A DNA stretch of 64,000 nucleotides, taken from assembly GCA_000333855.2 (NCBI GenBank), contig CM007338.1:516686-580685 (forward strand), given 5' to 3'. This document shows positions 53,193 through 64,000 of this stretch, one piece after another. Positions within the stretch are counted from its first letter, which is position 1. Every line of letters begins with the position of its first letter. A program made the position numbers and the translations under genes. This DNA comes from Endotrypanum monterogeii (Eukaryota; Euglenozoa; Kinetoplastea; Trypanosomatida; Trypanosomatidae). The notes under the pieces are model-generated. The model was given only the letters and a program-made list of their open reading frames with translations, was not told the origin of the DNA and did no database searches.

Positions 53193-53931
53193 TGTCTGTG
53201 TGTGTGTGTCTGTTGATTATCGCTCCTTCCATCCCTCTCCCCGTTCAATTTCTTCCCTTCCCCCCCTTTTCACGTGATCGCTGATGGGCGTTCCCTATTT
53301 TTTTTTCTTCTACTTTTTCGCCTTTCCAAACATTCACACCCCTCCCTCCCTTTCTCCCTCTGCGTTGTGCATTGTGGTGGTGCGATGATGTCGGTTGTCT
53401 CATTTTCATTGCGTATCGCATTCTCCACTTTATTGACTTCAGATGCATCTGGTTGCGCTTCTTTTTTTTACTTTTTTTTTCTTTCTCTTCTCCTCCCTCT
53501 TTTGATTACTTGACGTTATAGACGTGTGCGCTATTGCACCTTCACATCGTTGTCGCACGCGTTATGTGGACCCGGTTTCGCATCGACTACCCATATCATC
53601 TTTTTTTTTTTTTTTAACTTGCTCGTGACTGTACTATGTACTCAACCATCATCCCCTTCCCGACCGGGGTACCCTCCTTCCCTTCCCTCCCCTCCCAACT
53701 CTTCTTTTTTTTTTTTTGTTTAGTCGTTACTCAGTGGTGTGATTCGCTCTGCTTCTTTCCCTCATTATTCTTCTCTTAACCCAGCCACCGCCGACGCGCG
53801 GGCGACATCATGGATAGCAATAACAGATACACGCACACATATCCACACATAAGGGTGTGGACACCCCTGCAGGTAATAAAAATCACGAGGGTTGTTCAAC
53901 TCTATGTTTTATCAGCGCGGCGTGTTGCAAC

Positions 53932-53968
<37 letters not shown>

Positions 53969-55978
53969 ACACATCGCTGCGATGTACTCAATTCGACTGT
54001 GTCTTGCAGTCACTTTTTCACGCACTCTGTCATTCCTTTCTTCTTTTTTTTTCGCCTGGGCATCACTAGGTTAAAAAAAAAAAAGAAGTTCGATGGCTCA
54101 CAACCCTTTCCCTTTTAAAAAAGTTGACACTCAACAGATGTTTTTGATGGTGGGCCTTTGTTTCTTTCTGCCAGCGCGTACCTGTTCACCTGATTGCACA
54201 GGTGCGACGTACATGAGTCATCATTTCGTTAGCATCACAAGTGAAGGCAACTATGAACCAAAAGTCAACACTTTGACAAAAAAAAAAACATATTCGTTGT
54301 AAAGCTGACGCACAATCGGCGCGACGGAGGACAGTAAGACACACACACGAGAGAGCTGGGCACACGTTCTCCTGTCTTCATCTTCCCTTCCTCCCCTGTC
54401 GACAGCAAACCCTCAAACAGTATGCGTCTTCACATCTCTATATATTCATATTGATGATAACACGGTCGCCTTCAGCACAGACGGCAACTCCCTCCCTCCC
54501 CCCAAACAGAAGAATGTAGAGCATGCAAACATGAAAAGACGACACTGGGGTTTCTTCCATATCGTCAGGAAAGGTAAAATAAAAAAAAAATCAACAACAA
54601 AACGCTCGGTTTTCACGTTTGTTTCTTTCCCTCTCTCCAGTAGGAAAAATAAAGACATGTTTCTAGATGCAGCTGCAAAAGAAGCTTAAAAAACCAAACA
54701 GCGTGATGAACATCCATGTTGGGCAGCAATGCGCACGGCGGATAAAGATTGCTAACTCTTGAAAACAAAATAAATTTCTCTTCTCGTGCGTGAGCGTGTG
54801 TTTGTTTTGTGTCACCTCAAGACACGCACCATAATCAGTACACGTATCAACTTGTGAGGAGACTTCTTCTTTCTAACCTCCCTTTAGCGCTCTATAATAT
54901 CAGCATTTGGGCATTTGTCTCCACGAGTCTCTCGATTTCTATTTTTTAATGAATATCTCGTGCTCTGCTCATATATACACACGCACATATATATATATAT
55001 GATTTTGGGTAGAATGTCTACTGAGAGCACATCACCTTTTTTTTTTTGTGTGTGTGTGTGTTGCTGTTCTCGCTTTTTCCCGCTGGACAATTTTTCTTTC
55101 GTCGTGCACTCAAAATGTTTTTCCCTCTCCTGCCCCGCTATTTCCCCGTCTCGGCGTGCTTTAGCATCTCCTGTCCTCCCCTCTTGAGTCTTGTAGGTTT
55201 GATTTCCGAAGTTTTTTTCCCTCCTTCTCTCCCTTCTCCTCCGTTTTTTTGCACATCAAATTCAAATCAGTTTTTTTTTGTTTTCATTCCATTCTTGCGG
55301 TCTTCATTTATTCATCTTCTCTCGCTATATACAAATGTATATTAATTTTTTTTTTCGTCAATGATATTTATCAATGAACAGGGAGCGATTCTGTGTATGG
55401 GTTGCGAGCGGGCGGGGCCAGTCACCTCATGTGTGCCGACAGTGTCGTGTCAACGATTTTCAATTTTTTTTTTTCGGATACTGTGTTGGTGTCTTTTCTT
55501 ATTCGTGCACGTGTGTGTATGCGGTGGTTACAGCGAAACATGTGAGTGTTTCACGAGATCGAGGCTCAAAATGTTTTTCTTTTTCTGTTCCGAGCGCAGC
55601 CTCCCCTCCCTCTTTTGCCCCCTTTATTTCCCTCTAGCCCTTCCTTGCTTACCTATCCGCTCATTTTTTTTTTTTTTTGGGCTCAGCAAAGGCAGTTCAT
55701 CAAACAAGAACGGCAACTGCACCGAGCCTCGACCAGTCAGGGGTAGGAGGGGGGCAAAGGGGAAATAAGCGGGGACTCTTTCTAGAAGCGGTAAGCCGAT
55801 ATCGTTTGATTTCGTCTCTTGTTTTTTTTTTTTTGTCTGCTGCTTACTATATGTATATATACATATATATTTTTTGTGTTGTATTATCTCATCTGTGCTT
55901 CGCTAAGTTTGCCTGTCTCTCTCCATTTTTTTTTTTTTGAGCATGTCGTCGACGTTTTGAGTCAAAAAAAAGAATTCG

Positions 55979-56011
<33 letters not shown>

Positions 56012-57449
56012 CGTGGTGGTTTTCACCAGGTAGAAAAATATATTTGTCTCTCTCGTTATCAATACATGAGCGTATACAGGGAAATATATTTGTTCTACTC
56101 ATTTCGTATCTGCCCTCATTTTTGCGTAGAGTGCAAAGAGACGAAAGCTATTATACGGGTGCCTAACAACAGCAGCAAAAGAAGGATACAGGGAAAAAAA
56201 GAAGAAAAAAAGGAGAGATGATTCTATCCTTTCTCAGCTTCCCTGTTCGTGATAATTCTGATTTTCGTCTGTGAGGAGTCAAACGTCTTTCTACGGCCTC
56301 CCTCTCCCCTCTCCTCCTGTTTTTATTTTTCTCCTCTGTCTCCTCTCAGCTTGTCTTCGGTTGTTTCGTGTGCCCTTTTTCTTACCCTTCTTTTTTTTTT
56401 TTGGTCGCGCAACCGCTGAGTTGATGCATGCAGGCTTGTGTATCAACTTCAAAGTTGCCTTTCTCCTCTTTCGTTTTTTTTTTTTCAGCCCTCTCTCCCC
56501 TCTTTGCTTATGACGACGAAGATTTTGTATTTGCCGTTTATCGCCATCACACACACTGCTGTCCCACAGCCGATTTCGTTTCTTGGTTCTCATTTTGCTC
56601 ACTATTTATCTAATTATTGTGTATGTGTGTGTGTGTGTGTGTGCTGTGTGTCCAGTTGTTTTGCTGGTTCTGGATGCAGACGACCATATTCTTTTTTCCC
56701 TCTCGGCAGATACATATTTATACCGCTTGTTTCGGTGTTTGTCGTCTCTCCCCTATATATGTATGTAAATATATATTATTCGGCGTCTGCTCCTCCTCCT
56801 ACGCTTTCCCCTCCCGCTCTCTCCTGCTATTCGATTTGAAAGTATTTCCCACTCATGTGGGATCTTTCCGATTTTCTCAAAGCAGGAAAAAGTAAACTTT
56901 TTTTTTTTTTGAGGACTTCGAGAAGTGAAAAAGAAGCTAATGCGTGTGTGTGTGTGGGGGGGGGCATGGATCTCTGGGTCTCCTCGGTAGCACCTTGCAA
57001 TCGTTTTGTGTGGACGGCCGTGTTTTTCCCTCGTATGCTGAATTCACTTCTTACTAGGCGTTTTAGCTTTCTTCTCAATGGATCTGATGCGAGTGTGTGT
57101 CATATCCTCGTGATGCAAGGGTGGAGATGTACACGCAGACACATACGTATCTCTCTCCCCCCCTCTCTCTATATAGATGTATAGTGGGAGATGCCTTTCT
57201 TTTTTTTAGTGAGGCTCGATATGGTGTGCGCGTGTTTACGTTTGTAGAGGATTTGTACCCTTTCTTCACTTCAGATACGCAGACAATGATTCCTTTTTCC
57301 CGCCTCCCGCCTCCTCTCTTCCTTCGCCCCTCTTTCTTTTGGATCTCGTCCAACTCTTGTGTGCTTGATTTTCTTCTTTTCGTGCTCATTTATGATTCCA
57401 CGAATGTATCCGATGACCGCAATGTGGTCAAAGTATTCGAGTTCCTTTT

Positions 57450-57452
<3 letters not shown>

Positions 57453-57488
<36 letters not shown>

Positions 57489-57718
57489 NNNNNNNNNNNN
57501 NNNNNNNNNNNNNNNNNNNNNNNNNNNNNNNNNNNNNNNNNNNNNNNNNNNNNNNNNNNNNNNNNNNNNNNNNNNNNNNNNNNNNNNNNNNNNNNNNNNN
57601 NNNNNNNNNNNNNNNNNNNNNNNNNNNNNNNNNNNNNNNNNNNNNNNNNNNNNNNNNNNNNNNNNNNNNNNNNNNNNNNNNNNNNNNNNNNNNNNNNNNN
57701 NNNNNNNNNNNNNNNNNN

Positions 57719-57750
<32 letters not shown>
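57453..57750. repeat. (TA)n array interrupted by an assembly gap
   Basis: TA units occupy 57453-57487 and 57719-57750 on both sides of the N run. Confidence 0.9.
57489..57718. other. Assembly gap (230 N)
   Basis: Run of N inside a TA array. Confidence 0.98.
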
Positions 57751-57753
<3 letters not shown>

Positions 57754-57765
57754 CTTAATTAGCTT

Positions 57766-57791
57766 GGAGGGAGGGAGGGAGGGAGGGAGGG
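57766..57791 (+). repeat. (GGGA)n run, possible G-quadruplex
   Basis: Six consecutive G-triplets separated by single A residues on the + strand. This spacing meets the usual quadruplex-forming pattern in DNA and in the presumed UTR RNA. Confidence 0.75.
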
Positions 57792-59666
57792 CGTGTGTTT
57801 CTGTGAAAAAGGTGGTGGTATGGTTCCACTCCCCTCGTTGCATTTTTCCTTTTCCTGGTTGCTGGCTGTCACGTCCTCGCGGCCCTTGTAGCACAGATGA
57901 TTTTCTCAGGGGGGACAGACAGACTTCTACTGGTGCCCGCGTCTCCGCGCGCCTCTGTGTGTTGGATGTCTTCACGGCTTATTGATGGGTACACGAGGTC
58001 GAATGTTTTTGTTACTCACTAGTAATGTTATGGTACTTTTTTTTTCTTTCCAATTGCCCGCTGCCCTCTCCTCGCCGCTCTAATCCAATTTGTGTGCACA
58101 TCCGTCTGGGTATTTCACATCTTTTCTCTTTTTTTTTCCATCGGTTCTCATGTAGTGTTGAACATATCCCCGAATTACCTTCCTGATATTTTCTTATTTA
58201 TCGTTTCTTCTCCCCTGTCGCGTTGGCTTTCTCTGGACTCTATTTCTCATTTTTGCCTCCCTCTTTTTATTTCCGTTCCTCTTTTCTGATGGGCATCACT
58301 TTTTTTCTTTCTTCCTAAAAAAAAAAGTGTTTTATTTGATCTCGTCTTCCCACATGTCTGGTCGTCCTAGTTTTTTTTTTTTTCTCATGCCACCACTACT
58401 ATCACCGATATCTCTACCATTTTTTTTTTTGTTGGTCTTAACTCGTACGCACACGTGCGTTGGTGGGCGTCTGTCTTTCACATCATATACAAATATGCGT
58501 ATCATACAAGGGGCTTTCGATATATATATATATATATATTCTCGCCTCCTAACCTTGCTCTTCTTTGCTCCCGCACTGAAATTTTTTTTGTTCTCGTCGT
58601 GTGCTCCAGTCGTTGGGTCTTTTCTTGATCAGTCATATTTTATTTTTGCCTTCGTTTTTGCGCACCGCCCACAACTTTGATTCTCCTAGCATCTCACCGT
58701 GTGTTTCTTCCTCGCCCCCCTTCTCTCTCTCTGTTTGTTTGTTTCTGTGTGTTGGGGCGAGAGGGTCGCTCTCAAAAATTTTTACGACGCATGATCTCGG
58801 TCACTCTCTTGTGCATCTTTTCATTGGAGGTACATCAAACATGGAGATACAAAAAAAAACATCAGGTGGGAAGACAGCAGCATTTACAGGAACACAATGA
58901 GATGGATGAGCATGTGTGTGTGTGTGTCTGTATGTGTGTTTGCGTCATCTCGTTGGGTACCAGCTCCGCTTCCTCACTGCCACTTCTCCTTTCTTTTCCT
59001 CTGAGATTATGTTTTTGTTGCAGACGCCTTTTTTTTTCTTCTCTTGATGTTTCGCCTTTTTCATAGTGTTCACCGCTCTCCTCGACGTGCGTACAAGTCT
59101 TATGTTCTCGCCTTCCACCTTATGACCCCGCTTTTATTTTGACCCATCCCAGTCCCTCTCTCTGCCCCATAAAAAAAAAAAGAAAAATAAAAAAAATTAT
59201 CTTTTGACTCCTCTTTCCCTTTTCCCTTCCCACTGTACGGTCATGTGGTCATCGAACCGATTAATTTATGTTTTCCTTATTTCCGCCCTTTTTCTTTTCA
59301 CTTCTTCCCAAATTCTTATTTATTTTGTGGGTATGGGCTTCGATGTGCACACACAACACACACACAGGGACGTATGTATGTGAATCTATTCCTCCTCCTT
59401 TCCATACTTCTCACGTCTCGATGAACTCTGATTTTCCATTCCTCTTTTGGTTCTGTGTTCACTGCTCTCGTGAGTTGAGGTGCACTTGCGTGTCGAGGGT
59501 ATACACAGGGGGATGCTCGCTGAGATTTTCTCGGCGCCTGCACGTGTTGTCCGCCCTCCCTCCCCCTTTCGACAGATGAAGTCTCGCTTGACTTCTTCTT
59601 CAGCAGCCCTTACTTCTCGAGCTTTTGCCTGCGCTCACCACTTATTGCATTATAGTTGTGCATCGT

Positions 59667-59667
59667 G

Positions 59668-59709
<42 letters not shown>
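59667..59709. repeat. (TA)n microsatellite
   Basis: About 19 TA units. Confidence 0.95.
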
Positions 59710-59712
<3 letters not shown>

Positions 59713-60889
59713 TACCTCGCATCTCTCGTCATGCTCCGTTTTTCTCCCTTTTGTGTGTGCGTGTGTGTGAATGCTGTATCGACGTGCGAGTAGATTAATT
59801 TGATTTCTGTTATAACGATTATTTTTCTGTACCGCGTTCCTTCCTTCCTCGCAGTGTTTCGCTGAGGGTATCAGTGGATGCCTTACGTGTCTCATGCATG
59901 TGCATTTTCTTTCCCCGCATCTCCAAGTGCGTTCTTTTTTCAAGTACTAAGTCTCGCTCTCTCTAGAGTGACCAACCGCGTCTGAATACTCTTTCTACTT
60001 TTTTTTTTTATTTCGAGCCTCCGCTTGGCTGAATGAAAACAAAAAAACAAACAAAAAAACAAACAAATATATATATATATATATATTAATTTTAATTTTA
60101 ATTTTTACTCGTGTTGATGAGTAGCAGTGCACTCCCTGAGCTCTAGGGCGTCTTTGATGGAGTATGCTCACGTGACAGGGAGGAAGGACTAGTATTTTGA
60201 TGAGGTAGATGCAGTGGCACAGATAAGCCCACAAAGCGTGTCTGTGTTTGTGTGCGGAAGGGATGTACTCTATCAAAGGGTGCTTCCGTCTTCCCCCATT
60301 CACTGTACATATCTCTGAAGATCTCTATGGTCTTGATGATTTTTTTTTTGTTTTCTCTTCAGCTCACAGATCAGTGGAGTGTCGACCAGTCCGTGGGTGA
60401 GTGAGTACCGGTCTGTATTGGAGGTTACATTTCTTCCAGTTGGCAATGGAGCACATAGGCACACAAACACGCACACGCTCACGCTTACGCCAACGGTTGT
60501 GTGCCTTCCTCTGTGCGGGGCTCATTGGCTAGTGTCCAGAGAGGAGAGGAGAGGAGAGGAGAGGGAGGGGGGGGTATGCCCTTGGGGATGGTGTCTTGGG
60601 TGTCTTTCTTTTTTTTTTTTTTGGCGCGCCTTGTCCTATTTGGGCGAAATGTTACATCCTTGTGTTGATGTACTGTAGCACCTAATATCTTATCCCCCCT
60701 ATTTGGCCTCTAAGCATCAATCTGCCCTAGCCTCCATTCCATCTCCGTACCGCTCCTTTTTTTAATTCTGCTTGTGACTCTGTCTTTTGCCCGTGCAAGT
60801 GTGCGTACTGCTATCTGGCGTGGTTTCCCCGAACAGACTCTGCATGCACCCCTTTCCCTCCCTACTGAACATCTCTCCCCCCATCACTG

Positions 60890-60921
<32 letters not shown>

Positions 60922-61115
60922 TGGAGGACGTGTGTGGGGTGTGGTAAGGTACCCACCAGCATATGATCACAGGACAAAGAGGGTGAGAACAGAAATATTA
61001 CAAAAAATCAACATCGACGTCCGTGTCAAAAGAAATTGGTCGTCATGGGGCTTTTTTCTCTTCATTTTTTACTACTGTGCTTACCGCACATGTATGTAAA
61101 TAGATATATAAGTTG

Positions 61116-61151
<36 letters not shown>

Positions 61152-61783
61152 TAGATACATGTAGGTGTGTTTATGTGTGTGTGTGTGTGTGTGCTTTACT
61201 TGTATTCATGAAAGGCTTCGGAAAAAGAAAAAAAATATATCCTCCCCCCTATTTCGCCTTCTAGTGCCATGAACTGCGGCTGAAAAGTTGTGCAGCCTCT
61301 TCACTTTTTTTTTTCCGCTGTGGTTTAATGCCTTGCATTATCAAACACACCGCTGGGGGCATATATTTATTATATCACGCACGTCCAGATGCGCTTGTTT
61401 TTTCGTCGTCTCGATACCGTTCATCACGCAAAGAGAGATAATTTCCTTTCTTGATGACAACTACCCCTCTCACCCCCCCTCTACATTTTTGTTTTCTTTC
61501 TTTCTTGCCATCGAAAATTTTTTTTTTTACAGGTCTTGCATCCGTGCGTAGATCAGCCCACGATTGCAGGCAGTGCGTCGTATTCCCCACCGCGCTTTGC
61601 TTCTCTCAGGCTCTCAACGCTGAGTAGACACACGCACCCAACCATCCACGCACATATATATATATATTTGTATACACACATACACATACACACGCACCCA
61701 TTCTCCAACACACTGGACACACAAAAAGACCCGCCTGCATGCATTAGCGATCTACCCTTTGCCGCTCCTCCTTCTCCTCCTTC

Positions 61784-61785
61784 AG
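61784..61785 (+). promoter_or_regulatory. Candidate spliced-leader acceptor for the coiled-coil gene
   Basis: An AG directly after a C/T-rich tract (about 61755-61783), leaving a 20-nt leader without ATG. Confidence 0.6.
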
Positions 61786-61805
61786 GTAATTGCGCTACTT
61801 GTACG

Positions 61806-64000
61806 ATGCCTGGAAAGGATGCCTTCATCATCCCTTTGGAGGAAGTGGATCCCAGTATGTTCGGATCTCCTGCCAGTCGTCGTGCCATGAACGGTGATAC
61901 ACCGTCCGCCCACACACAACTGGGCAGCTCTTATCAGCACGGTTCTATTCAGGGAGGAGTGCATGCCGAACCTCCACAGGCTGGGCAAATTATCTCAGTC
62001 TCACTGGGGTCAGCGAACCAGCCGCAGATGGGCGACGCCAGTTTGGATTTCCAGCGAAGGCTGCTGCATCAGCAAGTCCAGCAAGCGCATCGTGAGATGG
62101 AGCGACTCAAGGCAGAGTTGCAGGAGGCTAACGCCCGCCTGACGGACTCACGACAGGAGCTCAACGAGCATAAGATCACATACACCTCTCTCTCGCGCCG
62201 CTACAGTGCCGTGGTGGAGAAGCTGACCACCACAGAGAGCGACGTGAAGACGCTAGAGGAGAGACTGGTGAGGGAATGCAACCAGCGTCATCAGCTCCAG
62301 ACGGAGCGGGAGGAGCAGCGGCTAGCGCTGCGCGAGGCAGAGTGGTCCCAGGAGCGTCTGCTGCGCCGCCTCCAGCAGCTCGAGGCAAGCAGGGGGCTAG
62401 ACCCCAAGGAGGTCCAGCGCCGGCTAGAGGATCGATCTCAGTTTATTCCCACTGTCGAGGTACAGCGAATAGAAACCGAGATGCATAATACCCACCAGTC
62501 CCTTGTGGAGCGGCTGCTGACGACGCTGGAGTCCTTGTCAGCGTCTAGCGAAGAGTCGCAAACAAACAAGTTTGTTGCACGCAGCTCAGTTCTGTCGGCT
62601 GTCACGGATGTTGACGCCAGACTACAACGTGCGGAGGCGACTCTCGATAAAGTAGACAAACAGTGGACCGAGTACCGCGATGGTACCGAGCGTGAGACCC
62701 ACGAGTTCCTGCTGGCCGTCATGTCGGAGAACAAGGACCTCTGGCAGCAGCTTACCTTGCTGCAGAGCGAGCACGCTGTTCTGGTGTCCGAGATGAAGCT
62801 GCGCGCTACACAGGGAGGATCGGTTTCGATGGAGGAGCACGCCTACACGCAGCGGCAACTGGAGACAATGACCGAGCGGCTTGAGAAGGCGCAACAGCTT
62901 GTCGAGGCTCAGACAGTGTTGGCTCGCGCCCATGAGGCAGAGATGACGGAGCTGATGGAGGCTAACCACTCCATGCAGGAGAAACTAGATGAGCTCCAGC
63001 GACAGTGTGCCCAGCATGAGCAGGCGTGCCATCAGAAGACACGCGCGCTTACCGAGGCAGATGCCGCACTACGCGATTCCACATCGCAAATAGAAACACT
63101 TCACAACATGTTGCGTGATGAACGTCTGCGTGCGGAGGCGGTGATTGGAGAGATGAAAGCAACGCAGCGGACTATGCAGGACGAGTACAATGTCCGCGTT
63201 CGTCAGCTTGAGCACGACTGCGAGGTGGCAGATAACACGGTGACGGCGTTGCAGCGCTCTCTGGAGGAGATGACCGAAAAAGTGACCGTGGTTGAGCACA
63301 ATCTCCAGGCGAGGAACACGGAATACCAGGAATACAAGCAGCGAGCGGCCGCGGAGCACGCGGAATCGCTGATTCGACAGCGCGATGACCTGCAGCGAGT
63401 GCAGGCAGTGATGGAGGGGGAGTTGGCATCCTTACGGTCTCGACTTGAGGAAACGCAGGACGTAGCTCGGGCGGCTGCGCGAGAAAAGGAGGCGGCAGCA
63501 GCGCGCGAAAACACTGCTGTAGTGGAGCATCGGTCGCTGCAAAAGGATTTCGCTGATCTTCAGGAAGAAATGGAGCGGCTACGTCTGCAACACAAAGAAG
63601 CCGTTGAGCAGCTTCAACGTGCCCACGTGGAGGTAGAGCAGCTCCGCGCTGCCTCAGGAGAGGGCAGCACCCTCGCGCAAGGCCTGCAGAGGCGCTGTGA
63701 TGTTCTTGCCAGGGAGAAGGTGGAGCTGGCCACAGCACTGGAGGATGAGAAATCGAGGCAGGAGCAGCGCTACACCGCTTTGCATGCAGACTGGAGGGCA
63801 GCAGAGAAGGCACGGGCCTTGGTTCACGAAGAGGTCAAGGCTTTGCGCACTCGGTGCACTGAGCTCGAGAATAATCGCATGGCTGAGGATCGGCAGACGC
63901 AAGACAAGGAACAGCTGATGCGTGAGAACATTCGTTTGCATGAACAATATCAGCATATTCAAAAAGAGTGCACAGTGCTGCGCGACGAAGTCAAAACACT
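61806..64000 (+). CDS. Long coiled-coil protein, 5' part only
   Basis: An open frame from the ATG at 61806 to the window end, at least 731 codons with no stop; the 3' end is outside. The first 80 residues are polar and probably unstructured (opening MPGKDAFIIPLEEVDP). From about residue 82 the sequence is a nearly continuous heptad-rich coiled coil high in Glu, Gln, Arg, Leu and Ala, for example QQAHREMERLKAELQEANAR, as in basal-body, flagellar or other cytoskeletal scaffold proteins. No other domain is visible in the part seen. The ATG follows a good splice-acceptor signal. The family is not recognised and no function is assigned. Reading frames on the opposite strand here are shadows of this gene. 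Confidence 0.85.
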   Translation, partial: MPGKDAFIIPLEEVDPSMFGSPASRRAMNGDTPSAHTQLGSSYQHGSIQGGVHAEPPQAGQIISVSLGSANQPQMGDASLDFQRRLLHQQVQQAHREMERLKAELQEANARLTDSRQELNEHKITYTSLSRRYSAVVEKLTTTESDVKTLEERLVRECNQRHQLQTEREEQRLALREAEWSQERLLRRLQQLEASRGLDPKEVQRRLEDRSQFIPTVEVQRIETEMHNTHQSLVERLLTTLESLSASSEESQTNKFVARSSVLSAVTDVDARLQRAEATLDKVDKQWTEYRDGTERETHEFLLAVMSENKDLWQQLTLLQSEHAVLVSEMKLRATQGGSVSMEEHAYTQRQLETMTERLEKAQQLVEAQTVLARAHEAEMTELMEANHSMQEKLDELQRQCAQHEQACHQKTRALTEADAALRDSTSQIETLHNMLRDERLRAEAVIGEMKATQRTMQDEYNVRVRQLEHDCEVADNTVTALQRSLEEMTEKVTVVEHNLQARNTEYQEYKQRAAAEHAESLIRQRDDLQRVQAVMEGELASLRSRLEETQDVARAAAREKEAAAARENTAVVEHRSLQKDFADLQEEMERLRLQHKEAVEQLQRAHVEVEQLRAASGEGSTLAQGLQRRCDVLAREKVELATALEDEKSRQEQRYTALHADWRAAEKARALVHEEVKALRTRCTELENNRMAEDRQTQDKEQLMRENIRLHEQYQHIQKECTVLRDEVKT

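Larger units (their letters stand above)
51049..61805. other. 10.8-kb spacer between zinc-finger gene b and the coiled-coil gene, with an assembly gap
   Basis: No gene is recognised on either strand. Simple repeats recur every few hundred bases: TA arrays near 51269-51297, 52219-52267, 53156-53192, 55979-56008, 57453-57487, 58518-58540, 59667-59709, 60067-60087, 60889-60921 and 61116-61149, a TG run at about 53934-53964, and many poly-T runs. There are 230 N at 57489-57718, then a GGGA run at 57766-57791. A C/T tract and AG at 61784-61785 lead into the next gene. Confidence 0.7.

Noticed and set aside
54093..54302. 69-codon frame with an ATG and balanced composition
   Set aside because: Too short, no motif, lies in a microsatellite-rich spacer; chance frame is the simpler explanation.
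1..64000. CRISPR arrays, tRNA or rRNA genes, insertion sequences
   Set aside because: Repeats here are microsatellites without spacers; no cloverleaf, rRNA core or transposase motif was recognised, and the organism is a eukaryote.
1..64000. Cis-spliced introns joining frames in the long spacers
   Set aside because: Cis-introns are extremely rare in trypanosomatids, all recognised genes are uninterrupted, and no split domain was found.

Overview
The window reads as nuclear DNA of a trypanosomatid, most likely Leishmania or a close relative (Leishmaniinae). All eleven recognisable coding regions lie on the + strand, have no introns and are GC-rich. They are separated by long AT- and pyrimidine-rich spacers, and most start codons follow a polypyrimidine tract and an AG. 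This is the layout of a polycistronic unit processed by spliced-leader trans-splicing. From memory, a telomere TTAGGG-binding factor, a mitochondrial carrier, a fused choline-phosphate cytidylyltransferase and CCCH zinc-finger genes lie near each other on Leishmania chromosome 18 and T. brucei chromosome 10. The species cannot be fixed from the sequence.

Layout, left to right. 0.5-2.4 kb: SET-domain (lysine methyltransferase-like) protein. 3.5-5.8 kb: Kintoun/DNAAF2-type PIH protein for dynein-arm preassembly. 7.9-10.3 kb: telomere-binding TRF with a C-terminal Myb domain. 11.6-15.8 kb: two almost identical copies of a mitochondrial 2-oxoglutarate/malate-type carrier; the first has lost its normal start. 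18.1-20.2 kb: NAA60-like N-terminal acetyltransferase with a C-terminal membrane anchor. 21.3-25.8 kb: 1484-residue protein that appears to hold four phytochelatin-synthase-like modules whose catalytic residues are scattered between modules. 30.2-31.9 kb: CDP-alcohol phosphotransferase-like membrane domain, degenerate in its active site, fused to a CTP:phosphocholine cytidylyltransferase. 37.6-39.9 and 49.1-51.0 kb: two paralogous CCCH zinc-finger proteins. 61.8 kb to the end: start of a long coiled-coil protein that continues beyond the window.

Coding density is about one third overall and only about one fifth in the right half. Spacers of 4-11 kb there are full of (TA)n, (CA)n/(TG)n, poly-T and C/T tracts, and presumably supply long untranslated regions of the zinc-finger and neighbouring mRNAs. 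There are three runs of N. Two sit inside (TA)n arrays; the third has flanks that are roughly inverted copies of each other.

The genes do not form one pathway. They cover lipid head-group synthesis, mitochondrial transport, telomere maintenance, flagellar assembly, protein modification and mRNA regulation, as is usual for trypanosomatid polycistrons. The most unusual item is the four-module phytochelatin-synthase-like protein. Next are the broken carrier duplicate, the decayed phosphotransferase domain of the cytidylyltransferase fusion, and a perfect 20-nt palindrome just upstream of the second zinc-finger start codon.
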